This document shows positions 1-10,035 of a DNA stretch of 64,000 nucleotides, piece by piece. The notes under the pieces were generated by a model. It saw only the letters and a list, made by a program, of their open reading frames with translations. It did not search any database and had not been told where the DNA came from. The DNA comes from Pseudeuparius sepicola. Taxonomy: Eukaryota > Arthropoda > Insecta > Coleoptera > Anthribidae. A program made the position numbers and the translations under genes. Location of the stretch: NCBI GenBank assembly GCA_963920635.1, contig OY987303.1, positions 42,407,223 through 42,471,222 of the forward strand, in the 5' to 3' direction. Position 1 is the first letter of the stretch. The number at the start of each line of letters is the position of its first letter.

Positions 1-1106
1 GCTTCGGGTTGATTTGGGTTTCGTTGTTGTTGGTTTCGTAAAATTGCGCTTGTTCTTTGATTAGCAAAATAGGGGTGCTGTTGTGTTGGATATCGAGATT
101 GGAAATTAGAAAAATTGGGTCTTTGCTGAGGTTGAAAATAAGGTGTGAAACGAGGTTGAAAATTAGGTCTAGTAGGAATAGTTGGTCTAAATTGGGGTTG
201 TGTAGTTGGTCTAAATTGGGGTTGTGTAGTTGGTCTAAATTGGGGTTGTGTAACTTGAGGTTGAAATATTGGGGGTCGAGGAAATATTCTTTGATTTGGA
301 AAAGTAGGAAGTTGTGTTGGTGGTCTATTATAGAAAATTGGTGAGGAGGAAAATTGGGGTCTAGAAAAATTAGGTTTGTTAACTAGAAAAGGATTAATTC
401 TTGGTTGGGGTTTATATACAGGGTGAGTCAAATTTTGGTTTTGTCCGGTACTCAGATATTTGAAATTTTCTTCTTCTACTACTAAAGATAAGGCTTTTTC
501 TAATGAATCAGGAGATTTAAGTCGAACAACAAGTTGAGTTTGATAGGGAAGGCCATTGATAAATGTTTTTAAAGCAAAATCATCGTAATGTTTTATGGTA
601 ATAACTTTTTCGTTTGCATTAATATTCGTTAAATTTAACTTGGAAAAAAGTAAACTTCGTGCATCCTGGATCCTCATTCCAAATTGTAAAGGAGTTTCAT
701 TTCTTTGGGGTTTCATTGAAATTAAATCTTGTATCAAACAGTCTATACTACGTTGATCGGAGAAAGTATTAATTAAAGCATTTTTTATATCTGCCCAAGA
801 AGTTATTTCTGATCTAGAACCTATTAAATCAGCTGCGCGATCTCTTAGTTTACTTAAAATGGTATCTAATAGACAATTATTTACAACATTTTCGGCATTT
901 CTAGTGTCAAAGAAATTTCTGAGGAGATTTTCGCAAGAAGAGATAAATCTATTAAGCAAATTTGGGTTTCCGTCAAACAAGGGAATATTATCTGCTTGGT
1001 AACGTAGAAGAGGAACATTAACATTATCGGCTGGCATATTGATTTCGTTCTCAATATTTAAATTTAAAAAGAAATCAGCTAAACTTTCAATAATACTATC
1101 GCTCAT
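1..1106 (-). CDS. gag: Ty3/gypsy-type retrotransposon Gag, partial (C-terminus beyond window edge)
   Basis: An uninterrupted frame starts with ATG at 1106 and reads leftward through position 1 without a stop, giving at least 368 residues. The N-terminal half (about residues 20-230) looks like an arthropod gypsy-class Gag capsid region: it has the motif IPLFDGNP near residue 40, a LRDRAADLIG segment and the motif TPLQFGMRIQDAR. The C-terminal half is low complexity, rich in P, Q, N, F and R, with three exact copies of an eight-residue unit (TTQPQFRP) encoded at about 180-250. No CCHC zinc knuckle is seen in the visible part. In such elements Gag forms the particle that packages the RNA. Protease, reverse transcriptase and the other LTR would lie left of the window. 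The intact frame suggests a young copy. The family call comes from motif recognition without a search. Confidence 0.75.
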   Translation of the reverse strand, partial: MSDSIIESLADFFLNLNIENEINMPADNVNVPLLRYQADNIPLFDGNPNLLNRFISSCENLLRNFFDTRNAENVVNNCLLDTILSKLRDRAADLIGSRSEITSWADIKNALINTFSDQRSIDCLIQDLISMKPQRNETPLQFGMRIQDARSLLFSKLNLTNINANEKVITIKHYDDFALKTFINGLPYQTQLVVRLKSPDSLEKALSLVVEEENFKYLSTGQNQNLTHPVYKPQPRINPFLVNKPNFSRPQFSSSPIFYNRPPTQLPTFPNQRIFPRPPIFQPQVTQPQFRPTTQPQFRPTTQPQFRPTIPTRPNFQPRFTPYFQPQQRPNFSNFQSRYPTQQHPYFANQRTSAILRNQQQRNPNQPE

Positions 1107-1480
1107 AAACTAAAAATAATTGGGAAAATGGCTTCAAAAAATACGAAAATTACAACTAAAAAATCAACTGTACAAAAGGAAATTGGCAAAAAGGATTAAG
1201 CAACTTACAAAAGCAGTGTGATGAAGCTCGGTGTTTTCATTTGTTTCTTCTTATACCTAGTGCCTATAAGTCCCGGCGATGCTTGTCCAGGTACTCAGGA
1301 CTTCGTATCCTAAGGTCCTAAGAGGAGAGTTGTCGAAGTTGGACTTCTCCCTAGGCGTTCTCTCCGTGGTTCGTCTCGGTTGTGGGTCTCTCGGTGTCAT
1401 TAATTCAGTGCTATCAGTATTTTAAATGTTGCGCACCCAGTAATACGATGGCCGAGTAATGTAGGTGAGAGGTTAAGGAA
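1107..1480 (-). mobile_element. Leader and possible 5' LTR region of the Gag-encoding retrotransposon
   Basis: This stretch lies directly upstream of the Gag start on the same strand. It changes from an A-rich leader (1107-1210) to a clearly more GC-rich block (about 1210-1480), as expected if the untranslated leader and an LTR are here. I could not identify a primer-binding site, and the matching LTR would be outside the window, so the LTR boundary is not defined. Confidence 0.4.
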
Positions 1481-1499
1481 TGGAATAGCATTTTGGAAA

Positions 1500-2204
1500 T
1501 GAATTTAACACAATATTAAAAATTGGCAAAAACTAAATCTTTTAACACATCGTTCAAATTTGGCACATACACTTTACGTTGAAAAAGAAACAAGTTTTTT
1601 TTTTAATTTAACAAATAAGCCCATTTCTAGCAATAATTATCGAAAGTATCGAAAGTTACGTTATCACGTTTGAGTGGGTAAATTTTCATTTTTTTAAACC
1701 GAAAGGTAACCCCAAAGGTAAATTACAGGTTGGTCCAGTATAACTTAATAACTCCTATCATATATTTTTCGAGATGGAAAAAATGTTTACTATAAAAGTT
1801 GTAAAAGTGTATTTATTTACGGTAATACCAAATTTTATTCAAGGTGTTGCACAAGACCGCGACAAACCAAACTTATGGTTTCTTAAATAGAATACCCTAT
1901 ATATTTTTGTATTTGTTGTACATTTATTCATTGCAATTCGACCTCAAAGTAAGTGATAGTGAAAACGTGTGTCTTTACTTCATGTTTTCATTACAGCTGC
2001 CGTTTAAACAACATATTGAGCGAATTCCACGTGAACCATTTGGTGTAAGTATGGGGCAAGTTCTTTGCTTCTCAATCTGATAGCCTGGGTTCAAACTCCA
2101 ACCATCCTCATTTTTTATTTTATGTGAATATGGTTAAATAATTTTGAAGAGTAAGAATAATAAACAAACATCAAATAATCTAATTTTAATAAACAAATCA
2201 TATT
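1500..2204. other. AT-rich interval with one possible transposon end
   Basis: No convincing gene. Sequence at about 1725-1830 resembles, in inverted orientation, sequence at about 5520-5640 (a stretch with CAGTATAA, then actcct, then a run related to atatttttcgagat). The two could be opposite ends of one diverged element family. A tRNA B-box-like string occurs near 2083-2095 but without a convincing cloverleaf. Confidence 0.3.
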
Positions 2205-2905
2205 TTAAGAAACATTACAAAAATTGTTGAAAATGACCTTGTTCCAAACATGTCTGGCACTTTTTTCGAACAAAATTAAAAACATTTTCAAGAACATTTC
2301 AATGATTTTTTTCGAAATCGTCTACTGTAGTTGATCTAAGTTGTTTATACCAACAGCACATCAAACGCGAACTTACTGCAAATGAAGAAAGGCTTCGATA
2401 ACAAAGTTTTCTGTTTTTTTCAGAACTGCACATTCGCATGTTTTGAGAATTAACTTAGCTTGTGAGATGAAACCAGGCTTCGTCGGAGAAGGAAATCACG
2501 TCCAGATTCCTTCCTTCAAAGTTATTTATGAGCCACTCGCAAAATCTCTCTGCGGATAATCAACATCACGAATTTCTTGATAGCAAGTTAGGCGGTAGGG
2601 ATGCAGATGTAAATATATTTTTTTAAACACTATGACTGGTACCAACAAATAATACTCCAGCTAGCTGCAACAAAACTCGCGCCGTCGCGACGTTCTGGAA
2701 TCCTTCTGCATAACTTGCAGGCCATTTTCCTTGAACTCCTCGACAATACGACAAAGAGATCACTTAAACGTGTTGTACCCGACGAAACCGTTCTTGAAAT
2801 TCCTGATAGCAGCCTTCCACAGAATACGTCCACTGTCCGTCAACTTTCTGTCCGTTGTTAGAATATTATTCGACCATAAAAAATGCGTTTTTTTATTTTA
2901 ACGCA
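2205..2905 (-). pseudogene. Mariner/IS630-like transposase pseudogene, internally deleted
   Basis: Read leftward across several frames, the segment keeps recognisable transposase blocks. These are a motif like LHLHPYRL followed by DYPQRDF (about 2560-2610), then a block containing the first catalytic aspartate in FSDEAWFHL followed by VNSQNMR (about 2440-2500), and finally a C-terminal block RKKCQTCLEQGHF ending in a stop near 2210. The region that should hold the second and third catalytic acidic residues is missing, and stops interrupt the frame, so this copy is dead. It belongs to the DDE/D transposase superfamily that moves Tc1/mariner-type elements at TA sites. Terminal inverted repeats for this copy were not located. 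The assignment rests on motif order, not a search. Confidence 0.7.
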
Positions 2906-4149
2906 GGATATTTCAAACAACGGGCCATTTTTCGAGTTAGGGTTTCGCGATTTGCGATTTGGCCACTGAGAGTATGCACGATCTCTACTGTGTGTGGGCA
3001 GACGCGGTGGCTGGACGAGGAAGACCCAGTAGTGTTGTCAGAACGACATCCCATATGTTAACTTTGATTTCATATTCGAATTCCCCAGAATGTTCTGTAG
3101 GAAACCAGTTTTTGATTTTCATCGAGTCCAAAAATAACGAAAATAATGGCAAGAATTCATATAAATCGGGACCCACTGGACAAGATGCAATTGCTTCTCT
3201 TCTGACTTTATAAAATTTTACAATTTCAGTGTAAAAAATACCGAACACATAAACACCATTCCATTATACTTACATCTTTTCATTTATGTTTTTTTTTAGA
3301 TAGGTAGGTACACGTATAGTAATTATTAGTATCTTCAATATATTTATTCGTTTCCTTTTTAAATTTTAGAAAAATACACGTTTGGAAGTCACTCAAGATT
3401 TTTAGGCATCTTCTCTGTTTAAACCGTGCCATCCGGCAACACCGTACTTTCACGCCTCGCGCTAGGCTTGGGCATGCGCTCTTGGCTAATAACTCCGCCA
3501 TTGTTGAGAAGTGCAGTGACATTTTTATTTAAAATTAACGATTTTCCAATTTCCCGGCCTTTTCGGAGCTCATTGGGTGAAATTTTTTCCTTCAAACAGG
3601 TGTATGTACTGTAGGTTTTATTTTGTTTGTTGATTATTGTGTTCGTAATCTCGCATTTTATAAGAACATCATCTACTTATTATTTACCATATTTTCTGGA
3701 AAACCAGGTTACAACGGATGTTCACCTTATGATATTCTTGGATCATAATACCTGGTGAAACCTTTTGACGCCCTGTGTTATTACTTCCATGTTTAAACCT
3801 CCACGTTTAAAAAAGTTCGAGCTCTAGGACATATATCGAGTAGGTATAGTTAAACGGAGGGAAATTACCTACTTAGTTTTTGTTCTTCTGTATTAAAAAT
3901 GAACACGAATATAGAATGTCAGGAATGACAGCTAGACAGAACTGCCAGGAATGACACGCCCTAAAAAATAAAATGGAAAAAGGAATACCGACAACAATGG
4001 TAACAATGTAAATGAGCTGACTGGGAAAACTCTTGCCTAGTTTAGTTCTAAACCCATTAATAACTATTATGATTTTCATTCCTTCGGCCAACCAATCATT
4101 ACCTCAGATAACTAAGTTGGGAATCTGGAACCTTTGGCCCTTAGAAAAT
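2906..4149. other. Intergenic, no recognised feature
   Basis: AT-rich sequence with short overlapping frames on both strands. None has a recognisable domain or codon pattern. I see no RNA gene or clear repeat here. Confidence 0.5.
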
Positions 4150-4290
4150 ACTTACTTTTCTTGACTCCACACACCAAAACTTTGTTTTTTGCACTTGACG
4201 CGCGTTTCGCTAACCATGTTAGCATCATGAGGAGATTATTAAGTCTAACAAAAAAATTTTTTGGTGTGTGGAGTTAGCAAAAGAAGTGTA
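4150..4290. mobile_element. Small hairpin MITE with a hammerhead-like core in its loop
   Basis: The two ends (about 4150-4188 and 4252-4290) form an imperfect inverted repeat centred on ctccacacaccaaaa and its complement ttttggtgtgtggag. Between them, on the - strand at 4231-4201, is CTCATGA, then T, a six-base stem GCTAAC/GTTAGC with loop ATG, then GAAAC. This is the arrangement of a hammerhead ribozyme core (CTGANGA, stem II, GAAA) with one core base changed (G5 to C). See the findings for the related copies. Confidence 0.55.
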
Positions 4291-4384
4291 ATCATAACCT
4301 CAGGGTTGAATGAAAAACTGAAAGAACCTTATTGACAAAACAGGCTATTCGAAATTGGAAATGTCGGTGAAGACCGCTCCTAGA

Positions 4385-5215
4385 ATATTATTGTAATCGA
4401 GGATTGTCGTCGGCAGTGGTGTCGCAAAAAATTCCAAAGAAGAATATTCTGAATTTTTTTGTGTAAATCAATCTCGATCTGAAAGATATTTGTAGGGGAC
4501 TCGTAGGGGATGTAGTAGTATAGAAAAAAATCTATAGGGGTGTCGTGACAAACGACAGTGGCGTCAGAAAAAAATCTCAAAGAATTTTTATGTAAATCAA
4601 CCTCAAGATATTTGCGTAGGAGATGTAGGAGTAATAAGAAACCAGTACGAGTGCCGTGACCAACGACAGTAGTGTCGCAAAAAAATCCCAAGGAATTAAA
4701 AAAAAATTGTAAATCAATCTCGATTTCAAAGACACGTGGGGGACTCGTAGAGGATGTAAGAGTATATAAAAAATGTAGGAGTGCCGGGACAAACGATAGT
4801 GGCGTCGCAAAAATCCCAAAAAAGTAAATTCAGATTTTTGTGCAAATCAATCTCAAAGATATTTGTGGGGACGCGTAGGGTATGGGGGAGAATATGAAAA
4901 ACCTGTAGGGGTGCAGTAGCAAACGGCAGTGGCGTTCTTAAAAAAACAAAAAACAAAATTCTGAATTTTTTGTGTAAATCAGTGGCGTCGCAAAAAATCC
5001 CGTAAGAAAATTCCGATTTTTTTGTGTAAATCAATCTTAAAATCAAACGTATTTGTAGGAGATTCGGAGGAGATGTAGAAGTATAGGAAAAAATCTGTAA
5101 GGGTGTAGTTAAAAACGACAGTGGCGTCGCAAAAAACAAAAAAATAATTTTTTTATGTGTAAATCAATCTCCTGTAGAGGTGCTGTGACAAACGACAGCG
5201 GCATGGCAAAAAAAC
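4385..5215. repeat. Tandem array, about 118-132-bp monomers (copy 1)
   Basis: About seven diverged monomers follow one another. The recurring anchor gtaaatcaatctc occurs near 4463, 4591, 4709, 4842, 4972, 5025 and 5157, giving spacings of about 118-132 bp apart from one shortened unit of about 53 bp. Each unit also carries a gggactcgtaggggatgtag-like block, a tgtcgtgacaaacgacagtggcgtcgc-like block and an A-rich spacer. Several - strand frames run through the array but are repeat-derived and not genes. A second array of the same family lies at 14330-14925. Confidence 0.85.
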
Positions 5216-5355
5216 GCGTAGGCGCATATAAGCCTGCCGCGGTTTTAGCGCACCGACAACGTTGGCACCTCTCAAGTTGGTGGCGCTCCGAGATCGGTAC
5301 TTGTTCCATTCACCACTATAATTTAATGTCTACAATGTGCCACACAACCATAATC
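5213..5355. mobile_element. Conserved unique tail following tandem array copy 1
   Basis: Sequence directly after the array (cctgccgcggtt, then ctcaagttggtggcgctccg, then ggtacttgtt, ending near acacaaccat) recurs in the same position after the second array at 14926-15045. Array plus tail therefore form one mobile unit and not a local expansion. The tail is much more GC-rich than the array. Confidence 0.75.
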
Positions 5356-5419
5356 TTATTTTGAAATATTTAGAAAATATTAATTATTTATAGAACATAG
5401 CATTTTTGAGTTTTTTTTT

Positions 5420-5500
5420 AATAACTTCATAGGAGTTCTCCAGGGATTCAACTTTACCCCTTGTTAAAACTTTTGTTCGAGTCAAAGATTCACCCTGTAT
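5420..5500. repeat. Dispersed repeat end, related to 30802-30894
   Basis: The stretch starts aataacttcatagg, contains ccagggattcaact and ends in caccctgtat. A clearly related stretch with the same order of blocks occurs at 30802-30894. The caccctgta terminus is the usual end of the TA-flanked inverted-repeat elements in this window, so these are probably right ends whose left partners are not recognisable. Confidence 0.6.
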
Positions 5501-7944
5501 TACAAAAAAGCATAAATTTTGCATCACCGTAAAAAAACAGTGCGGTATCTACAACATTCAAACTAATTTTTTTTTCTATCTTGAAAAATATGAAAGATTA
5601 GGAGTGTCAATTTATACTGAACGACTCTGTACATATTCAACTAATCTAGATGTTCAAAAATGACATATTTGGAGTTTTACTAAAAACAAATCTCTCGTAT
5701 TGTCAGAAGATTGGGCTTGTTTAGTTTGGGTTTAGGAAGTGATTCTGGCCTCCTAGTCGACATACCCTCGGTAAATATGCTGGGGTGATTTTATGAGCGA
5801 GGAGTTACCTACGCGTATATTTCAATTTTAAAATATTATTTAAATCAATTTTTGCTGTTGGAACTTTAACACAAGGCCTATACAAAATGTAAAGCGGGCC
5901 GGGGGGTCCGTAACTCGCCCATAACTGACTAATAATATTTGCCCAGGAAATATTAAAAGGCAACAAAACAAACAAAAACTGTTTTGAAATGTGTTATTAA
6001 TATTACATTTTCCATATCAATCGTTTCTTGGATAAACATTTGCAAAACTTTTCCCGTAATACGTGTATTAATATTATATCGGGAAGAAAGTGGCACCGGC
6101 GACCCCTAGCTGGGCTCTGTATCGCCGAGCCGGGAGTTTTGGCGTGTTTATTAAAGTGCCCAACCCGTGCCCGATATGTTACTGTTGCTATACCAGGTAT
6201 ATTTTATTACGACCTTACATTATTTATTCCATTTATACTGGACTTGTTCTGTAGGTAGCAGATATTGACTTCACTTGTTTCACTTTGGCTATATGCGAGC
6301 ATTATGTTGTATCCGCACAGGCCCGTATTAAGGACATACAGGACCCTAAAACGTTTTCTAAATTTCGGTTTGTGCCCAAATTTGGTATAAACTGTTATAA
6401 TAGGGTCAAATTTGATATGGCCGCGTTTGGGGATGCTCCCGACAGTTACGTAACGTTAGTTTCTTGACTTGAATTTTTCATGTCGGTTATGCCTTCAAAG
6501 TGCCCAAATATCTCATAATTTTTTGAGTAGAATGTCTTATAACGGACAGAAATGGGCAACCCGTGAATAATATGTCTGACATACATCCAATATACCTGCT
6601 TGAAAACATGGAAATGGAGCTAGATAGATAGAAAAATATGGCAGGTTGTGGAAAAGCCAATCCAATCAAATTCTTCTGGTTATCCTTTTTTCTCAACCTA
6701 TATACATATACTGATTTCGAGTAAAAACGTGTGGCGAGGAGACTGAATGGTCTACAATTAATACAGAAATACCAACAGTGTTGGTGTTCTAATTTAATAT
6801 GGGAAGGATAAATTCTACGATTATTTATAATGGTAGTTACAGTACATGTGATACACCTATCTACTGTGCAAATAATATTGTTACCTACTTTACTAAAGTA
6901 GGTAAATAAAGTGGAGTGGACTGAATAAGATTATAGGTATGTTATTTTTTCTGTAAAAAGCCTTAAACATATAATTCTCGAAATTTTGTCCCCAAGAAGT
7001 GGTCACAGTTGGCCTTGGCTTTGGTTCTCAAAACAAGTAACACATCATTCCCATAGTCCTCACGTTTTTACAACAAAAAAAAAGTTAATGAAAATTAGTT
7101 AACAAAAAATAATAATTTTGCAGGGTTTTCAATTCCTCATTCCTTAAAACGGACGCAGTGCATGAACATTTTTTTACAGTTAAAACCTAGACCATCAAAA
7201 TTAAAAGTTGGTAGAGCTCATCTTGTAGAATAAAGAATTTGTTTAATATACTATCAAATTATTCCATTAACGTACGTTTTCTCTATCAGTTTCATGATCA
7301 GATCTCTCAGATATTTCTCATGTTCTTGGTAGCAGATTAAAAGTAAAAGGTCCCTATATCTACCAATAAAAAGTTATCAATTCGCGGATCCTGTATTACA
7401 TCCGAACTAATAAAATACTACTAAAATGGAGATAGAAATGTCCAATTCGCGGCGACAATATAAATCCTAATTTGATGGTTTATATAGAGCCAGAATATTA
7501 TGGGCGTGGTAGCGTCAATGTCAATGCTGTAAGGTGGCCGTAAAATGTTATTTTGATCTGAGACATCGTAAAGTAATATCTGTAATCGGGCAACATTTTA
7601 AAAATTGCTACATGTTGGACATTTCGCAGTTCTTGACGTATTACCTTTCCCAATTTTACAGTGCGTTCAAGAAATACATAGGGTATAAAAATATCTCCAC
7701 TGGCCTAGTCACTAATTATTTAAACGTTTCTCTACAGACTATATCATAGTGTAATTTTGTAGAAATAACTTCTCAAAACCACGTTAAGGCAATATAATCT
7801 CAAAACATATCAATCATCGCATTGTTTCAATGTTAGGTACTACACAACAATGTGGATATGGCGATAAGGAATAGTTTCAAAAAAACTTTGTTAAATCCTG
7901 TGCCTGTCAGGCAGGCGGTTGCATTGTATAATCCTGTCCTGTAC
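5501..7944. other. Intergenic, no recognised gene
   Basis: AT-rich sequence. The block at about 5520-5640 resembles the inverted 1725-1830 segment. Short frames within 6028-7749 show no domain. Nothing else is supported. Confidence 0.45.
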
Positions 7945-8187
7945 CAACACTATACTATAGTGTTGGTCTAAAAATAGTAAATTTTATAATTGTTCTGGTG
8001 ATGATCGTTTATTATCGAAACATATGTAAGCAAGTTACAACTAATGACTGATTATAATAAAAAAAATATTGTGAACACCTCTACAATTTATTTTGATCGT
8101 TGATACCCAAGAAAATGATTATGAAAATATAATAGACAACCAGGAAAGCAAACTAAACTATATAGTGTTGGTCATAGTGTTGGTCCA
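7945..8187. mobile_element. Short element bounded by ACCAACACTATA-type ends
   Basis: The left end holds a near-perfect palindrome, ccaacactatactatagtgttgg (7947-7969). The right end has tatagtgttgg and tagtgttgg repeated (8160-8186). The same motif recurs as an inverted pair near 48696 and 49490, indicating a family of elements with GACCAACACTATA-like termini. There is no coding content. Confidence 0.4.
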
Positions 8188-8559
8188 GACCTGTCGCAAA
8201 AGTCAAATTTTGTCCAAAAATCAATTTATGTTGCTAATCACCGTCGTCGCGCTAGGCCGCTAGAGTGCCTTAATAACGAAAAAATCTTTTTGCTTCATTA
8301 GATGGTGTGGAATTTCATCGCGACGCGGCTCGTTCCATTCAGAGTCGAGGCCTGAAAAATGCTGGCTCCGGTTTGAAATTAATAAAGCGACGGGCCGTAT
8401 TACGGAATCACTATTTCGACACCCGCCCTGTGCCCTGGAAATTTTAAAAGTTCTTTACAATAAGATTTAAAAGGACTCAGTAGCAGAACCTCATGTCCAT
8501 TGTCGCTTTTTTACAAGCTTTTATGTTAGTTAGGTATAGTTAGTGTGTATGTGGTGAAG

Positions 8560-8890
8560 TCTTGTTGAAACTGAATTTTAAACCGGTTACATCCAACAGA
8601 TTGAGCTGAAATTTTGTACACACTTTTGTTGCTGGTGACAATACCGTCTAAAATAAGTCTAGTATAAATACTCAATATTGTAATTTATTCAACATGTCTG
8701 CCATACTCTAAGATTGCAGATTACCTTCTTTTTTTACAATCCTCTTGATATGGATATCAAATAAAAGGGTTTGAGGAGTAGAAAACGATAAAGTCAGTGA
8801 AGTCATACTAAATCCAATATGGCGGATGTCCCAAGATGGCGGACTATTCTTTTTTACCATTCCTGTGACATGGGAATCAAATACTAAAAA
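8560..8890. repeat. Dispersed repeat with ATTTGATACCC / CCAATATGGCGGA blocks (copy 1)
   Basis: The unit contains, in order, a block ending gagctgaaattttg, gctggtgacaata, gatatggatatcaaat, aagggtttgaggagtagaaaacgat, ccaatatggcgga and ccaagatggcgga. The same blocks recur in reverse orientation within 17460-17790 and in forward orientation at 25917-26110. It is non-coding and dispersed. Confidence 0.65.
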
Positions 8891-8919
8891 ACCTTTTTAA
8901 AAACAAGCATTTATTTAAG

Positions 8920-9663
8920 TACAGGGTATCCCAGTTAAGACCTTACGACCGACTATCTCGGTAATTTTTAAAATAAATTGGTTTTTCAAAAACTAAACCT
9001 ATGAACTTTTTTTCAAGTAATTCTGTGCAATCGAACTTCAATCAAAAAATTCATGGCCAAGTAACCGATCAACATGCCGATTTTGTTGCAGTTTTTTATT
9101 GCACTAGTAAAGTGAATAAAAAATGTGCACCGGCGCGGTTGAATATCACTTTCTGGTTTAGAGGAAGTAATGTTTTTTTCTCCCAGCTAAGTCACTTCCG
9201 GCTAAACCGGAAGTGATATTCAAGCGTGCGATGCAGATTTTTTTTTATCCACTTTACTAGTCTAATGAAAAAATGCAACAGAGCCGCCATCTTAATTTTG
9301 TCAAAAAAATGGTTATTTGGCGACATTCCTTTTTTAATTAAACGTTTTTCTTGGTGGAGTTCCATTCCTTGGAAAAAACTACACAAGTTTGGGGTTCCAC
9401 CCATCCAATTTATATTAAAAATCACCGAGATAATGGATCGTAAAGCCTTAGCTGGAACAAAAAAAAAGTCACTTCCGCCTAAACCGAAAGTGTGTGTGTG
9501 ATTTTTCAAAAAAAAGGTTATAAGCCATAACTTTTTGTTTGAAGTTCAATTGTTTTTTCTTGGCGGCATTCAATTCCTTGGGAAAAACTACACAAGTTTC
9601 TGAACCAACATCTTACAAATTACTGAGATAATCGCTCGTAACGTCTTAACTGGGACACCCTGT
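8920..9663. mobile_element. TA-flanked inverted-repeat element, CAGGGTATCCCAGTTAAGA family (copy A)
   Basis: The left end, TACAGGGTATCCCAGTTAAG with following sequence, is mirrored at the right end, which finishes cttaactgggacaccctgta. The inverted similarity extends for at least 50 bp, and both ends have a TA dinucleotide as expected for a Tc1/mariner-type target site. Internally there are inverted copies of a block containing acttccgg and ccggaagt. No transposase frame is present, so it is a non-autonomous element. A second copy lies at 27140-27859. Confidence 0.8.
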
Positions 9664-9816
9664 ACTAAAATGAATAAAATAAGTTCAAGTATTCGTTTCT
9701 TGAAATCAAAAAGCTTGTCGCAATTTGGCGACAAGCAATTTGCACAAAAAGCTTGTCGATATTTTTCATTGAAGTATTTCAGCGAATACCTAAACTTATT
9801 TTATTCGTTTTAGTAC
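9662..9816. mobile_element. Hairpin MITE abutting copy A
   Basis: The ends tactaaaatgaataaaataa (9662) and ttattttattcgttttagta (9815) are inverted repeats of about 33 bp. A nested small palindrome, gcttgtcg and cgacaagc, lies in the middle. Its left TA coincides with the right TA of the neighbouring element, so one inserted at the edge of the other. Confidence 0.7.
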
Positions 9817-10035
9817 AAGTTGTTTGTAAAAAAGGTTTATTTTTTGTTTTTAAACATTAATTTAGATTTATTTTGTCAGTTGCTGGACTTGGATATCGAA
9901 GGCATATGTTCCTTTCGATATTTCATATTTCTTGTTCTACTGGCCCTTCTCTCGTATAATATCAATATTGCTTTGAGTTGCGACAAATCGGATAATTTAA
10001 TGAAAATTTTTTTAGTTGGCCCTTTGATTCTTTGT

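Noticed and set aside
2037..2097. tRNA-like string with gggttcaaactcc
   Set aside because: B box imperfect and the cloverleaf does not close; kept only as a note.
4380..5309. Several long - strand open frames (80-137 codons) through the tandem array
   Set aside because: They recur with the repeat period and change with each monomer, so they are products of the array sequence and not genes.
7985..8020. gtgatgatcg, then atcgaaac, resembling a hammerhead core
   Set aside because: The first core base is wrong and no proper stem II leaves a G before AAAC; too degenerate to call.
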